A DNA stretch of 64,000 nucleotides, taken from NCBI GenBank assembly GCA_038405435.1, contig JBBYHZ010000005.1; one strand, given 5' to 3'. Made by a program: the position numbers and the translations under genes. Positions 51,041 through 60,614 of this stretch are shown one piece after another. Positions within the stretch are counted from its first letter, which is position 1. Every line of letters starts with the position of its first letter. The notes below the pieces were generated by a model. The model made no database searches, was not told the DNA's origin, and saw only the letters and a program-made list of their open reading frames with translations. Origin of the DNA: Dryocola clanedunensis_A (lineage in GTDB: Bacteria > Pseudomonadota > Gammaproteobacteria > Enterobacterales > Enterobacteriaceae).

Positions 51041-52459
51041 TCAGGCGTTTTTCAACATCCACTCAATTTCCGTTTCTGTGATCATCCGCTCAAACTGGAT
51101 CAGCTCGTCGTTCTTACAGGCGTGGAAAACGTGCACAAAACGGTCCCCTAACAGCTCGCGCAGGTGGTCGTTCTGGGTGAATTCCCACAGCGCGTCGCTC
51201 TGGCGGATTGGGAAAGGCAGCCCTTCCTGCTCCAGCCCGTTACCTTCTACTTCTTCGTGCAGCGGCAGCTCGTTGTCCAGGCCGTGCAGAATGCCCGCCA
51301 GTATAGTTGCCATCACCAGATACGGGTTGGCGTCGGCACCCGCCACGCGGTACTCGACGCGATGGTTATCACGGTCGCCGCACGGGATACGCAGCGCGAC
51401 AGTACGGTTGTTATGCCCCCACGATGCCTGCGTCGGCACGTACATCCCCGGCTGAAAGCGACGGTAGGAGTTGACGTTTGGCGCCAGCATCGCAATCGAC
51501 GCGGGCATCAGGTCAATCATGCCCGCCAGCGCCCGCTTCAGAATCGAGGAGTCTTCGCCGTCGGCATCCGCCAGCACGTTCTCACCTTTACCGTTCAGGA
51601 TGCTGATATGAATGTGCATGCCGCTGCCCGCGTGCTCTTCATACGGCTTCGCCATAAAAGTGGCGTGCATCTTATGTTTTTCCGCAACCGAACGCACCAG
51701 GCGTTTGAGGGCCAGCGCGTCGTCGCAGGCGTCCAGCACGTTATCGGTGTGGTGCAGGTTAATCTCGAACTGGCCGGGGGAGGCTTCCGCTACCGCGCCG
51801 TCGGCGGGGATCAGCTGCAGGCGGCCCAGCTCGTCAATATCGCTGAGCACGTCGGCGAAGTGGTTAAGGTTATCAACGGAGTAGACCTGGCTTTGGGTGT
51901 TGCGGTCTTCGGTGCCCGGCGCGCACGGCGGCTGCAGGTAGCCTTCGGCATCACGCTGACGATCGAGTAAATAGAACTCCAGCTCTACCGCTACCACGGG
52001 GTGCAGACCGCGCTGGCGCAGCTTTTGCCAGAGCCGGTTAAGCACGTTGCGCGGCTCAACGTCAAAGGGAGCGCCATCTTCGTCCAGCATGGTGAGCATC
52101 ATCTGCCCGATAAACTCCGGGTCCGCCGCCGACGGGGTTAAAGTACCCAGAATCGGCACGCAGCTGCGATCCGGCTCGCCCAGCTCCTGGCCCAGACCGG
52201 CCTCTTCCACCACGTTGCCCAGAATGTCCATGGCAAATACCGAGGCCGGGAAGTAGCAGCCCTTCTCTATCTTACGCAGGCTGGCAACCGGAATACGCTT
52301 GCCGCGAAAGCCGCCGTTCAGGTCAGTAATCAGCACGTCAACATATTGGGTATTGGGATAGGTCTCGAGATAGGTTTTGACTTCGCGTGCGAACGCGCTA
52401 CTTCGTCTCTCCTCGGTTTGCTGAACGAAATTCTCAACTTCTACGATATTGGTATCCAT
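51041..52459 (-). CDS. puuA: Glutamate-putrescine ligase
   Basis: The first enzyme of the Puu pathway: ATP-driven joining of glutamate to putrescine. 472 aa, as in E. coli. Glutamine-synthetase fold: N-terminal beta-grasp (about 30-120) and a catalytic barrel with VAVELEFYLLDRQ, HHTDNVLDACDDAL, KPYEEHAGSGMHIHIS and NSYRRFQPGMYVP. It is divergent from puuD across a region with PuuR-like boxes. Confidence 0.97.
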   Translation of the reverse strand: MDTNIVEVENFVQQTEERRSSAFAREVKTYLETYPNTQYVDVLITDLNGGFRGKRIPVASLRKIEKGCYFPASVFAMDILGNVVEEAGLGQELGEPDRSCVPILGTLTPSAADPEFIGQMMLTMLDEDGAPFDVEPRNVLNRLWQKLRQRGLHPVVAVELEFYLLDRQRDAEGYLQPPCAPGTEDRNTQSQVYSVDNLNHFADVLSDIDELGRLQLIPADGAVAEASPGQFEINLHHTDNVLDACDDALALKRLVRSVAEKHKMHATFMAKPYEEHAGSGMHIHISILNGKGENVLADADGEDSSILKRALAGMIDLMPASIAMLAPNVNSYRRFQPGMYVPTQASWGHNNRTVALRIPCGDRDNHRVEYRVAGADANPYLVMATILAGILHGLDNELPLHEEVEGNGLEQEGLPFPIRQSDALWEFTQNDHLRELLGDRFVHVFHACKNDELIQFERMITETEIEWMLKNA

Positions 52460-52495
52460 GATTCACCACCGTTTTGGATGCGGGTCGCCACTGTT

Positions 52496-52680
52496 AAATA
52501 TAATGTCCACCTTTCGACAATGGTGCCAATTTAAATGTTTGTCAAATGTTAAGTGGAGTTTGCAAATAGGTTATCTCGCTGCTAGATTGATAAAATATTG
52601 AACGGAAATGGGCAGAATGGAATCTTTTGGCAATAATTTAGTCCAGAATGTGAGGTCGATCATGGGCAATATATTTGACA
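52496..52680. promoter_or_regulatory. puuA-puuD control region with PuuR-like boxes
   Basis: Three stretches resemble the E. coli PuuR box (AAAATATAATGAACA): AAATATAATGTCCA (52496-52509), TAAAATATTGAACG (52591-52604) and CAATATATTTGACA (52667-52680, inside the puuD start). PuuR is encoded two genes downstream and is released by putrescine. Confidence 0.5.
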
Positions 52681-53426
52681 GACCAGTGATTGGTGTGGTC
52701 ATGTGCAGGAACAGGCTTAAGGGTCATGAGACCCAGACATTGCAAGAAAAGTACCTGAATGCTGTTTTGAACGCCGGAGGGTTACCTGTTGCCCTCCCCC
52801 ATGCGCTGGCGGAGCCAGAATTGCTGAACGCACTTCTTCCGACGCTCGACGGCATCTTCCTGCCGGGCAGCCCCAGCAACGTGCAGCCGCACCTCTATGG
52901 TGAAAACGGCGATGAGCCTGACGCCGATCCCGGGCGTGATGAATTGAGCCTGGCGCTGATCAACGCCGGGATTGAAAGGCGCATCCCCATTTTCGCCATC
53001 TGCCGGGGTTTACAGGAAATGGTGGTGGCCACCGGGGGGACACTGTATCGTCGCCTGCACGAACAGCCGACGTTCCTCGAACACCGTGAAGATCCCGAAC
53101 TCCCGATGGAGGGGCAGTACGCTCCCTCTCATGAAGTCCAGGTTCAACAGGGAGGATTACTCTCTACCTTAATTCCAGGCTGCAGCTCGTTTTGGGTTAA
53201 TTCACTCCATGGACAAGGAGCGAAAACGCTGGGCCGCCTGCTGCGTGTGGAAGCACGTTCGCCGGATGGCCTGGTGGAAGCCGTCAGCGTACACGATCAC
53301 CCCTTTGCCCTTGGTGTACAATGGCATCCGGAATGGAACAGTAGCGAATACGCCCTGTCGCGTTTATTGCTAGAAGGTTTTATCACCGCTTGTCAGAGCT
53401 TTATCGCTGAAAAACAGCGGCTCTGA
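52662..53426 (+). CDS. puuD: Gamma-glutamyl-GABA hydrolase
   Basis: Class I glutamine amidotransferase-like hydrolase, 254 aa as in E. coli; splits gamma-glutamyl-GABA to GABA and glutamate. The nucleophile is C114 (FAICRGLQE), and the catalytic His is in GVQWHPEWN. Substrate loop LPGSPSNVQPHLYG. ATG 52662 follows GAGGTCGATC; an in-frame upstream ATG at 52608 would add 18 non-homologous residues. Confidence 0.96.
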   Translation: MGNIFDRPVIGVVMCRNRLKGHETQTLQEKYLNAVLNAGGLPVALPHALAEPELLNALLPTLDGIFLPGSPSNVQPHLYGENGDEPDADPGRDELSLALINAGIERRIPIFAICRGLQEMVVATGGTLYRRLHEQPTFLEHREDPELPMEGQYAPSHEVQVQQGGLLSTLIPGCSSFWVNSLHGQGAKTLGRLLRVEARSPDGLVEAVSVHDHPFALGVQWHPEWNSSEYALSRLLLEGFITACQSFIAEKQRL

Positions 53427-53451
53427 CCACTACTGTTAAGGAAATACCAAT

Positions 53452-54009
53452 ATGAGCGATGACGGCCTGGCGCCGGGAAAACGTTTGTCAGCGATCCGCC
53501 AGCAGTTGGGTCTATCACAACGTCGTGCCGCCGAACTGTCTGGATTAACGCATAGTGCCATCAGCACCATAGAGCAGGACAAAGTCAGTCCTGCAATCAG
53601 TACGCTACAGAAGCTGCTGAAAGTTTATGGGCTGTCGCTCTCCGAGTTCTTCGCGGACCCGGAAAAACCTGATGAGCCGCAGGTGGTTATCGATCAGGAT
53701 GACCTGATTGAGATTGGCAGTCAGGGCGTTTCAATGAAGCTGGTTCACAACGGGAATCCGAACCGTACGCTGGCGATGATCTTCGAGACTTACCAACCCG
53801 GCACGACTACCGGGGAGAGGATCAAACACCAGGGTGAAGAGATAGGCACGATACTGGAAGGTGAAGTGATCCTGACCATCAACGGCCAGACATACCACCT
53901 TGTTGCGGGGCAAAGCTATGCCATCAACACCGGCATACCGCACAGCTTCAGCAACACCTCGGCAGGGATCTGCCGCATTATCAGCGCCCACACTCCCACC
54001 ACGTTCTGA
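53452..54009 (+). CDS. puuR: Putrescine utilisation repressor PuuR
   Basis: 185 aa: an N-terminal XRE helix-turn-helix (LGLSQRRAAELSGLTHSAIS, near 18-38) and a C-terminal cupin (about 105-180) that senses putrescine. It represses the puu genes. It starts 25 nt after puuD with AAGGAAATACC before it. Confidence 0.96.
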   Translation: MSDDGLAPGKRLSAIRQQLGLSQRRAAELSGLTHSAISTIEQDKVSPAISTLQKLLKVYGLSLSEFFADPEKPDEPQVVIDQDDLIEIGSQGVSMKLVHNGNPNRTLAMIFETYQPGTTTGERIKHQGEEIGTILEGEVILTINGQTYHLVAGQSYAINTGIPHSFSNTSAGICRIISAHTPTTF

Positions 54010-54018
54010 TTTCTTTTC

Positions 54019-54045
54019 GGCCTGAGTTTCTCAGGCCACTTTTAA
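54019..54045 (+). terminator. Hairpin between puuR and puuC
   Basis: Arms GGCCTGAG (54019-54026) and CTCAGGCC (54030-54037) with a TTT loop, followed by ACTTTTAA. It is probably a partial terminator after puuDR; puuCBE may have an extra promoter in the following 100 nt. Confidence 0.65.
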
Positions 54046-54147
54046 AGACGCTTTTTACGGGATTTATTTCCTGGGGCAACTTGCAACCTGATTTTGCCAA
54101 CAGCAGCGAAGAAAGACCTTTTATCTTATTGAATTTAAGGAGTAATC

Positions 54148-55635
54148 ATGGACTTTCAGCATCTGAATTACTGGCAGGAAAAAGCAAAGAATATTTCGCC
54201 GGAAGGCCGCCTGTTTATTAACGGCGAATATTGTCCGGCCGTGGATAATACGACTTTTGAGATCGTTGACCCTGCCGCCCAGCGCACGCTTGCTCAGGTT
54301 GCCCGCGGTAAAAAAGCAGACGTAGATAAAGCCGTGTGCGCCGCTCGCGACGTTTTCGAACGCGGCGACTGGTCGCAGGCCTCCCCGGCAAAACGCAAAG
54401 CGGTCTTAAGCAGGCTCGCAGATTTAATGGAGCAGCATCACGAAGAGCTGGCGCTGCTGGAGACGCTCGATACCGGCAAGCCTGTGCGCCATAGCCTGCG
54501 TGATGATATTCCAGGCGCCGCCCGCGCCATCCGCTGGTACGCGGAAGCCATCGACAAAGTTTACGGCGAAGTCGCCACCACCGGCGTTAACGAGCTGGCG
54601 CTGATCGTACGTGAGCCGATTGGCGTCGTGGCCGCCGTGGTGCCGTGGAACTTCCCGCTGCTGCTTGCCTGCTGGAAGCTTGGCCCCGCGCTGGCAACCG
54701 GCAACAGCGTCATCCTTAAACCTTCTGAAAAATCCCCGCTGACCGCGATTCGCCTGGCGCAGCTTGCCAAAGAGGCGGGGCTGCCGGACGGCGTGCTTAA
54801 CGTCATTCCCGGCTTTGGTCATGAAGCCGGCCAGGCGCTGTCGCAGCACCCCGACGTGGACGTCATCACCTTCACCGGCTCGACCCGTACGGGCAAACAG
54901 CTGCTGAAAGACGCGGGCGACAGCAACATGAAACGCGTCTGGCTGGAGGCCGGGGGCAAAAGTGCCAATATCGTCTTCGCCGACTGCCCGAATCTGCAAA
55001 ACGCAGCCGCCGCCACCGCCGCGGGCATTTTCTATAACCAGGGCCAGGTGTGCATCGCCGGGACCCGCCTGCTGCTGGAAGAGAGCATTGCCGACGAGTT
55101 TATTGCGCTGCTGAAGGAGCAGGCAAAGAGCTGGCAGCCGGGCAACCCCCTCGACCCGGACACCACCATGGGCACGCTGATTGACAACGCCCATGCAGAC
55201 ACCGTGCACAGCTTTATCCGCGACGGCGAAAGCCAGGGCAGGCTGGTTCTGGACGGACGTGATGGCAAACACCCCGCCGCCGTCGGCCCGACCATTTTTG
55301 TCGACACGGCTACAGATTCCCGCGTCGGGCGCGATGAAATCTTCGGTCCGGTGCTGGTGATCACCCGCTTCTCCTCCGAAGCCGAAGCGCTGAAGCTGGC
55401 AAACGACAGCGACTATGGCCTCGGCGCCGCCGTCTGGACCCGCGACCTCTCCCGCGCGCACCGCATGAGCCGTCGTCTGAAAGCAGGCTCCGTGTTTGTG
55501 AATAACTACAACGACGGCGACATGACCGTGCCTTTCGGCGGCTACAAGCAGAGCGGTAACGGGCGCGATAAATCCCTCCACGCGCTGGAAAAATTTAGCG
55601 AACTGAAAACCATCTGGATCTCCCTGGAGTCTTAA
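54148..55635 (+). CDS. puuC: Gamma-glutamyl-gamma-aminobutyraldehyde dehydrogenase
   Basis: NAD(P)-dependent aldehyde dehydrogenase, 495 aa as in E. coli. The catalytic Cys is C302 (NQGQVCIAG), the general base E267 (LEAGGK), and the oxyanion Asn N168 (PWNFPLL). It oxidises the aldehyde from PuuB. AAGGAG precedes the ATG. puuB follows 2 nt later. Confidence 0.97.
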   Translation: MDFQHLNYWQEKAKNISPEGRLFINGEYCPAVDNTTFEIVDPAAQRTLAQVARGKKADVDKAVCAARDVFERGDWSQASPAKRKAVLSRLADLMEQHHEELALLETLDTGKPVRHSLRDDIPGAARAIRWYAEAIDKVYGEVATTGVNELALIVREPIGVVAAVVPWNFPLLLACWKLGPALATGNSVILKPSEKSPLTAIRLAQLAKEAGLPDGVLNVIPGFGHEAGQALSQHPDVDVITFTGSTRTGKQLLKDAGDSNMKRVWLEAGGKSANIVFADCPNLQNAAAATAAGIFYNQGQVCIAGTRLLLEESIADEFIALLKEQAKSWQPGNPLDPDTTMGTLIDNAHADTVHSFIRDGESQGRLVLDGRDGKHPAAVGPTIFVDTATDSRVGRDEIFGPVLVITRFSSEAEALKLANDSDYGLGAAVWTRDLSRAHRMSRRLKAGSVFVNNYNDGDMTVPFGGYKQSGNGRDKSLHALEKFSELKTIWISLES

Positions 55636-55637
55636 TC

Positions 55638-56918
55638 ATGACTGAACATACCACCAGCTATTATGCCGCCAGCGCTAACCAGTACGTGCCGTTCCCCCAG
55701 CTCGACGAGCCGGTTACCTGCGACGTGTGCATCGTCGGCGGCGGCTACACCGGCCTTTCTTCGGCGCTGCACCTGTCCGAAATGGGTTATGACGTGGTGC
55801 TGCTGGAGTCGGCCCGCATCGGCTTCGGCGCCAGCGGGCGCAACGGCGGCCAGCTCGTCAACTCGTACAGCCGCGATATCGACGTCATCGAACGCACCTA
55901 CGGCCCGGAGGCCGCAAAAATGCTCGGCGGCATGATGTTTGAGGGCGGGGAGATCATCCGCGAGCGCATCAAGCGCTACCAGATTGACTGCGACTACCGT
56001 CCGGGCGGGCTGTTCGTCGCCATGAACCACCGGCAGCTGGAAACCCTGGAAGAGCAGAAAACTAACTGGGAGCGCTACGGCAACACCCGGCTGGAGCTGC
56101 TGGACGCCGACGAGCTGCGTCGCGAAGTGGACAGCGATCGCTATGTTGGCGGCCTGCTTGACCACAGCGGCGGCCATATTCATCCGCTGAATCTGGCCAT
56201 TGGCGAGGCGAACGCCATCCGCCTGAACGGGGGCCGCGTCTATGAGCAGTCGCCGGTGACCAATATTCAGCACGCCAGCCCGGCCGTCGTCAGTACCGCA
56301 AAAGGCCAGGTCACGGCGAAATACGTGATTGTGGCGGGCAACGCCTACCTGGGCGATAAACTTGAGCCGGAGCTGGCAAAGCGCAGCATGCCGTGCGGCA
56401 CGCAGGTGCTGACCACCGAGCCTCTGGGCGAAGATCTGGCCCGCTCGCTGATCCCGAAAAACTACTGCGTGGAAGACTGTAACTACCTGCTGGACTACTA
56501 CCGCCTGACCGGCGACAACCGCCTGCTGTACGGCGGCGGCGTGGTGTACGGCGCGCGCGACCCGGCGGACATCGAACGTCTGGTCATGCCAAACCTGCTG
56601 AAAACCTTCCCGCAGCTGAAGGGCGTAAAAATCGACTACCGCTGGACCGGCAATTTCCTGCTGACGCTCTCCAGGATGCCGCAGTTTGGCCGTCTCGATA
56701 ACAACATTTATTACATGCAGGGCTACAGCGGACACGGCGTGACCTGTACGCATCTGGCGGGCCGCCTGATAGCCGAGCTGCTGCGCGGCGACGCCGAGCG
56801 CTTCGACGCCTTTGCCAGGCTGCCGCACTACCCGTTCCCGGGTGGCCGCAGCCTGCGCATCCCGTTTACCGCGATGGGCGCGGTTTACTACAAGCTGCGC
56901 GATCGCCTTGGCGTGTAA
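55638..56918 (+). CDS. puuB: Gamma-glutamylputrescine oxidase
   Basis: FAD-dependent oxidase of the DAO family, 426 aa as in E. coli. The dinucleotide motif CIVGGGYTGLSSALHLSEMG lies near residues 31-50. It turns gamma-glutamylputrescine into the aldehyde with release of ammonia and H2O2. GASGRNGGQLVNSY is the conserved FAD-contact block. It sits between puuC and puuE in one operon. Confidence 0.97.
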   Translation: MTEHTTSYYAASANQYVPFPQLDEPVTCDVCIVGGGYTGLSSALHLSEMGYDVVLLESARIGFGASGRNGGQLVNSYSRDIDVIERTYGPEAAKMLGGMMFEGGEIIRERIKRYQIDCDYRPGGLFVAMNHRQLETLEEQKTNWERYGNTRLELLDADELRREVDSDRYVGGLLDHSGGHIHPLNLAIGEANAIRLNGGRVYEQSPVTNIQHASPAVVSTAKGQVTAKYVIVAGNAYLGDKLEPELAKRSMPCGTQVLTTEPLGEDLARSLIPKNYCVEDCNYLLDYYRLTGDNRLLYGGGVVYGARDPADIERLVMPNLLKTFPQLKGVKIDYRWTGNFLLTLSRMPQFGRLDNNIYYMQGYSGHGVTCTHLAGRLIAELLRGDAERFDAFARLPHYPFPGGRSLRIPFTAMGAVYYKLRDRLGV

Positions 56919-56957
56919 TTAATCCTCTAACCGATCCCTACGTGTAAGGAAAAAAAG

Positions 56958-58220
56958 ATGAGCAACAATAGCTTCCAGCAGCGCCGCCTTGATGCCACCC
57001 CGCGCGGCGTCGGCGTGATGTGTGATTTTATGGTTAAGAAAGCCGAGAACGCGACCATCACCGATACCGAAGGCCGCGAGTACACTGACTTCGCGGCGGG
57101 CATCGCCGTGCTGAATACCGGGCACCGCCACCCGAAAATCATCGCCGCCGTTCAGCAACAGCTGGAGTGTTTTACCCATACGGCGTTCCAGATCCTGCCA
57201 TACGAAAACTACCTTTCGCTGGCCGAACGCCTGAACGACCTGGTGCCGATTGAAGGCAAAGCTAAAACGACGTTCTTCACCACCGGCGCGGAGGCGGTAG
57301 AAAACGCGGTGAAGATTGCCCGCGCCGCCACCGGTCGCCCTGGCGTCATTACCTTTACCGGCGCTTTCCACGGCCGCACGCTGATGACGCTGGCCCTGAC
57401 CGGAAAAGTGGCGCCTTATAAAACCGGCTTCGGCCCGTTCCCTGGTTCCGTATTCCATGCCCGCTATCCGAATGCGCTGCACGGCGTGAGCGTCGAAGAC
57501 TCGCTGAGCAGCCTGGAAGATATCTTCCACTGCGACATTGCCCCGCAGCAGGTTGCCGCCATCGTCTTTGAACCCGTCCAGGGCGAAGGCGGATTCAACG
57601 TTGCGCCGCCGGAGTTTGTCAGCGCGCTGCGCAGGCTGTGCGACCAGCACGGCATTCTGTTAGTTGCCGATGAAATTCAGAGCGGCTTCGCCCGTACCGG
57701 CAGGCTGTTTGCCAGCGAATACTACCCGGACGCGAAGCCGGACCTGATCACCATGGCGAAAAGCATGGGCGGCGGCTTCCCGATTTCAGGCGTCTCCGGG
57801 CGTGCCGAAGTGATGGACAGCCCAACGCCGGGCGGCCTGGGCGGCACCTATGCCGGTAGCCCGGTCGCTATTGCAGCGGCGCATGCTGTGCTGGATGTGA
57901 TTGCTGAAGAGAAACTGTGCGAACGTGCCGACATGCTCGGCAGCCAGCTAATCGAAACTATTCAGGGCGCGGGCAACCCGGCTGTGGCACAGGTTCGCGG
58001 GCGCGGCTCGATGATCGCCGTCGAGTTTAACGATCCGCAAACCGGTAAGCCGAGCGCTGACATCGCGAAAGATATCCAGAAGCGCGCCATGGAGCAGAGC
58101 CTGATCCTGCTGACCTGCGGCATTCACGGCAACGTGATCCGCTTCCTGTACCCGCTGACTATCCCGGATGCGCAGTTCAGCAAATCGCTGAATATTTTGA
58201 GCGAGATTTTTAGAGGTTAA
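56958..58220 (+). CDS. puuE: 4-aminobutyrate aminotransferase PuuE
   Basis: PLP-dependent class III aminotransferase, 420 aa; converts GABA and 2-oxoglutarate to succinate semialdehyde and glutamate. The PLP lysine is K268 (ITMAKSMGGG) with D238 (VADEIQSG) and the GAEAVENA phosphate loop. It is the last gene of puuDRCBE, 39 nt after puuB. Confidence 0.96.
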   Translation: MSNNSFQQRRLDATPRGVGVMCDFMVKKAENATITDTEGREYTDFAAGIAVLNTGHRHPKIIAAVQQQLECFTHTAFQILPYENYLSLAERLNDLVPIEGKAKTTFFTTGAEAVENAVKIARAATGRPGVITFTGAFHGRTLMTLALTGKVAPYKTGFGPFPGSVFHARYPNALHGVSVEDSLSSLEDIFHCDIAPQQVAAIVFEPVQGEGGFNVAPPEFVSALRRLCDQHGILLVADEIQSGFARTGRLFASEYYPDAKPDLITMAKSMGGGFPISGVSGRAEVMDSPTPGGLGGTYAGSPVAIAAAHAVLDVIAEEKLCERADMLGSQLIETIQGAGNPAVAQVRGRGSMIAVEFNDPQTGKPSADIAKDIQKRAMEQSLILLTCGIHGNVIRFLYPLTIPDAQFSKSLNILSEIFRG

Positions 58221-58242
58221 TCAAAGAACTAAGCGGGGAACC

Positions 58243-58273
58243 GGTGGATGGCGCTGGCGCTTATCCACCCTAC
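58243..58273. repeat. REP-like palindrome after puuE
   Basis: GGTGGATGGCGCTGGCGC then TTATCCACCCTAC, between the convergent puuE and pxpA genes. No other terminator is plain here. Confidence 0.75.
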
Positions 58274-58300
58274 CACTGCCTGCTTTTCAATTGCTTAGCG

Positions 58301-59065
58301 TCATCCGACAAAACTCTTCACCGCAATCCCCTGCTCTTCCAGCAGCTGGCGCACCCGGCGGGCCATTTCAACCGCGCCGGGGGTGTCGCCATGCACGCAA
58401 ATAGAATCTGCCTGAATCGGGGTGAAGATTCCTTCTACAGAGTTGATGCCGCCCTGGGTGATGAGCTGGAGCATGCGCTGGGCAACTGTTTGCGGATCGT
58501 GAATAACCGAGCCTGGTTCACGGCGGACAACTAAAGTGCCGTCAGCGTGATATGCGCGGTCGGCAAAAGCTTCAGAGATTACCCGCAGCCCTTTTTGCGC
58601 GGCCCACTCCAGAATCTTTGAACCGGCTAGCCCCACCAGCGGCAGATTCGCATCGACAGCCAAAATACCGTCAATCACCGCCGCTGCCTGGCGTTCGTCA
58701 TGAGCTATGGTGTTATAGAGCGCGCCATGGGGTTTGACGTAACGAACAGAGGTTCCGGCAGCCCGCGCCAGACCCTGCAACGCGCCTATCTGATAGATAA
58801 CGTCGGCGGTCAGCTCGTCGCTGGCGATGTCCATACTGCGGCGGCCAAAACCAACGAGGTCGGGGTAAGAGACGTGAGCACCAACGGCCACGCCTTGTGC
58901 CCGTGCCGCACGCAGCGTGTCGAGAAGGCCAGCAGGCGAACCAGCGTGAAATCCACAGGCAACGTTCGCGCTGCTCACCACCTTCAGAATCGCCGCGTCA
59001 TCGCCCATCGTCCACTGCCCGAAGCTCTCACCCAGATCGCTGTTTAAATCGATTGTTATGCTCAT
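58301..59065 (-). CDS. pxpA: 5-oxoprolinase subunit PxpA (LamB/YcsF family)
   Basis: 254 aa (244 in E. coli YbgL). Conserved blocks: DLNSDLGESFG, SANVACGFHAGSP, YVKPHGALYN and ICVHGDTPGA. In E. coli PxpA acts with PxpB and PxpC to open 5-oxoproline with ATP. Neither partner is next to it here, unlike the usual pxpBCA cluster. The partners may be elsewhere, or this may be a second copy. Confidence 0.9.
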   Translation of the reverse strand: MSITIDLNSDLGESFGQWTMGDDAAILKVVSSANVACGFHAGSPAGLLDTLRAARAQGVAVGAHVSYPDLVGFGRRSMDIASDELTADVIYQIGALQGLARAAGTSVRYVKPHGALYNTIAHDERQAAAVIDGILAVDANLPLVGLAGSKILEWAAQKGLRVISEAFADRAYHADGTLVVRREPGSVIHDPQTVAQRMLQLITQGGINSVEGIFTPIQADSICVHGDTPGAVEMARRVRQLLEEQGIAVKSFVG

Positions 59066-59114
59066 TGACTACTCGTTGTCCTCAGTCCTTTGAGAAAATT
59101 AGCACACTTCTCCC

Positions 59115-60614
59115 CTACTTACGCAGCGGCACGTCCTTTATCAGCCATGACAGAATAAACGCCAGCACCACCACGCCTGCGGCGATAATGTAAACCGAGT
59201 GCAGGGCCGAGCCGAACGCCTGAAGATAGTCATTACGCAGGGCGACGGGCAGCTCATGCACGGCTTTTGCGCCCAGCTGACGCGGCAGCTGCACATCCGG
59301 TGGGATCAGCGCCATAAGCTTAGTTTGCAGCACGTTCGTGAAGATTGCGCCGAAGCCTGCCACGCCAATCGAGCCGCCAATCTGACGGAACAGCGTGGCG
59401 CTGGAGGTTGCCACGCCGATCAGCTTTTGCTCCACGCTGTTCTGCACCGCGAGGATCAGCACCTGCATCACCATGCCCAGGCCGCAGCCGAGCAGCGCAA
59501 TATAGAAATAGAGCGTGTGCAGCGGCGAGTCGATTTTCAACGTGCCCAGCAGCGCCATGGCAATAAACGTCACCAGCGTGCCGACGATCGGGAAGATGCG
59601 GTAGCGGCCAATTTTACTGATGATGCGCCCGCTGATAATCGAGGTGATCATCAGGCCGCCCATCAGCGGCAGCAGCTGGATGCCCGCCTCCGTTGGCGTG
59701 GAGGATTTCACCACCTGCAAATAGAGCGGCAGGAAGGTCATCGAGCCAAACAGCGACATCCCGATGATAAAGCCAATCAGGCAGCTGAGCAGGAAAGTGC
59801 GGTCGCGGAACAGGCCCAGCGGGATGATCGGCTCGATGGCCAGCCGCTCTTCATAAATAAACCCGCCGAGCGTCACGGCAAAGAAGGCAAAGATGCACCA
59901 CAGCTGCGGATCGGACCACGCCATCACGGTGCCGCCCTGGCTGGTAAAGAGGATCAGGCAGGTCAGCGAGATGGCAAGATAGCCCGCGCCAAGGAAGTCT
60001 ATCTGGTGGCGAATGCGCGCCGTCTGCGGCTTCAGCACCGCGCCGATCACCAGCAGCGCAAAGACCCCGAGCGGCAGGTTGATATAGAAGATCCAGCGCC
60101 AGGAGAAGTGTTCAACCAGGAAGCCGCCGATCAGCGGCCCGATGACGGTTGCCAGCCCAAATACGCCGCCAAACAGCCCCTGGTATTTACCGCGATCCGC
60201 CGGAGGAATAACGTCCCCTACCGCTGCCATAGTGACAACCATCAGACCGCCGCCGCCGAGGCCCTGCAGGGCGCGCATCAGGATAAGCTGAGTCATATTC
60301 TGCGCCAGGCCGCACAGCGCGGAGCCAAGCAGGAAGATGACGATAGCCGTTTGCAGAACGATTTTGCGCCCGAGCAAATCGCCAAATTTACCGTACAGCG
60401 GTACGACAATCGTTGAAGAAAGCAGATACGCCGTGACCACCCAGGAGAGTTTTTCCAGCCCGCCCAGCTCGCTGACAATCGTCGGCAGCGCCGTGGAAAC
60501 GATGGTTTGATCCAGCGCGGCAAGCAGCATCACCAGCATCAGGGCGGCAAAAAGCAAACGAACCGAAGTGGTCTGCGGTGGAGAATCCGTTTGTGATTCG
60601 TGCGTTGTAGTCAT
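59115..60614 (-). CDS. MFS multidrug exporter, DHA2 (EmrB/QacA) family
   Basis: 499 aa with 14 predicted helices. Motif A is GKFGDLLGRKIVL; the helix-1 D1 motif is LDQTIVSTALPTI; motif C-like GPLIGGFLVEHFSWRWIFYIN. It is a proton-driven drug exporter; no EmrA-type partner is adjacent, so it probably works alone across the inner membrane. Exact substrates are unknown. Confidence 0.92.
   Translation of the reverse strand: MTTTHESQTDSPPQTTSVRLLFAALMLVMLLAALDQTIVSTALPTIVSELGGLEKLSWVVTAYLLSSTIVVPLYGKFGDLLGRKIVLQTAIVIFLLGSALCGLAQNMTQLILMRALQGLGGGGLMVVTMAAVGDVIPPADRGKYQGLFGGVFGLATVIGPLIGGFLVEHFSWRWIFYINLPLGVFALLVIGAVLKPQTARIRHQIDFLGAGYLAISLTCLILFTSQGGTVMAWSDPQLWCIFAFFAVTLGGFIYEERLAIEPIIPLGLFRDRTFLLSCLIGFIIGMSLFGSMTFLPLYLQVVKSSTPTEAGIQLLPLMGGLMITSIISGRIISKIGRYRIFPIVGTLVTFIAMALLGTLKIDSPLHTLYFYIALLGCGLGMVMQVLILAVQNSVEQKLIGVATSSATLFRQIGGSIGVAGFGAIFTNVLQTKLMALIPPDVQLPRQLGAKAVHELPVALRNDYLQAFGSALHSVYIIAAGVVVLAFILSWLIKDVPLRK

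Noticed and set aside
54424..55581. Long minus-strand frame opposite puuC
   Set aside because: The plus-strand aldehyde dehydrogenase has all catalytic residues; the opposite frame is a composition effect.
55632..56828. Long minus-strand frame opposite puuB (398 codons)
   Set aside because: It is the mirror of a high-GC gene with complete FAD motifs on the plus strand; the minus frame has no ribosome site or family pattern.
59199..60416. 405-codon plus-strand frame opposite the DHA2 exporter
   Set aside because: His/Gln/Arg-rich sequence typical of the complement of membrane-protein codons; no start signal.
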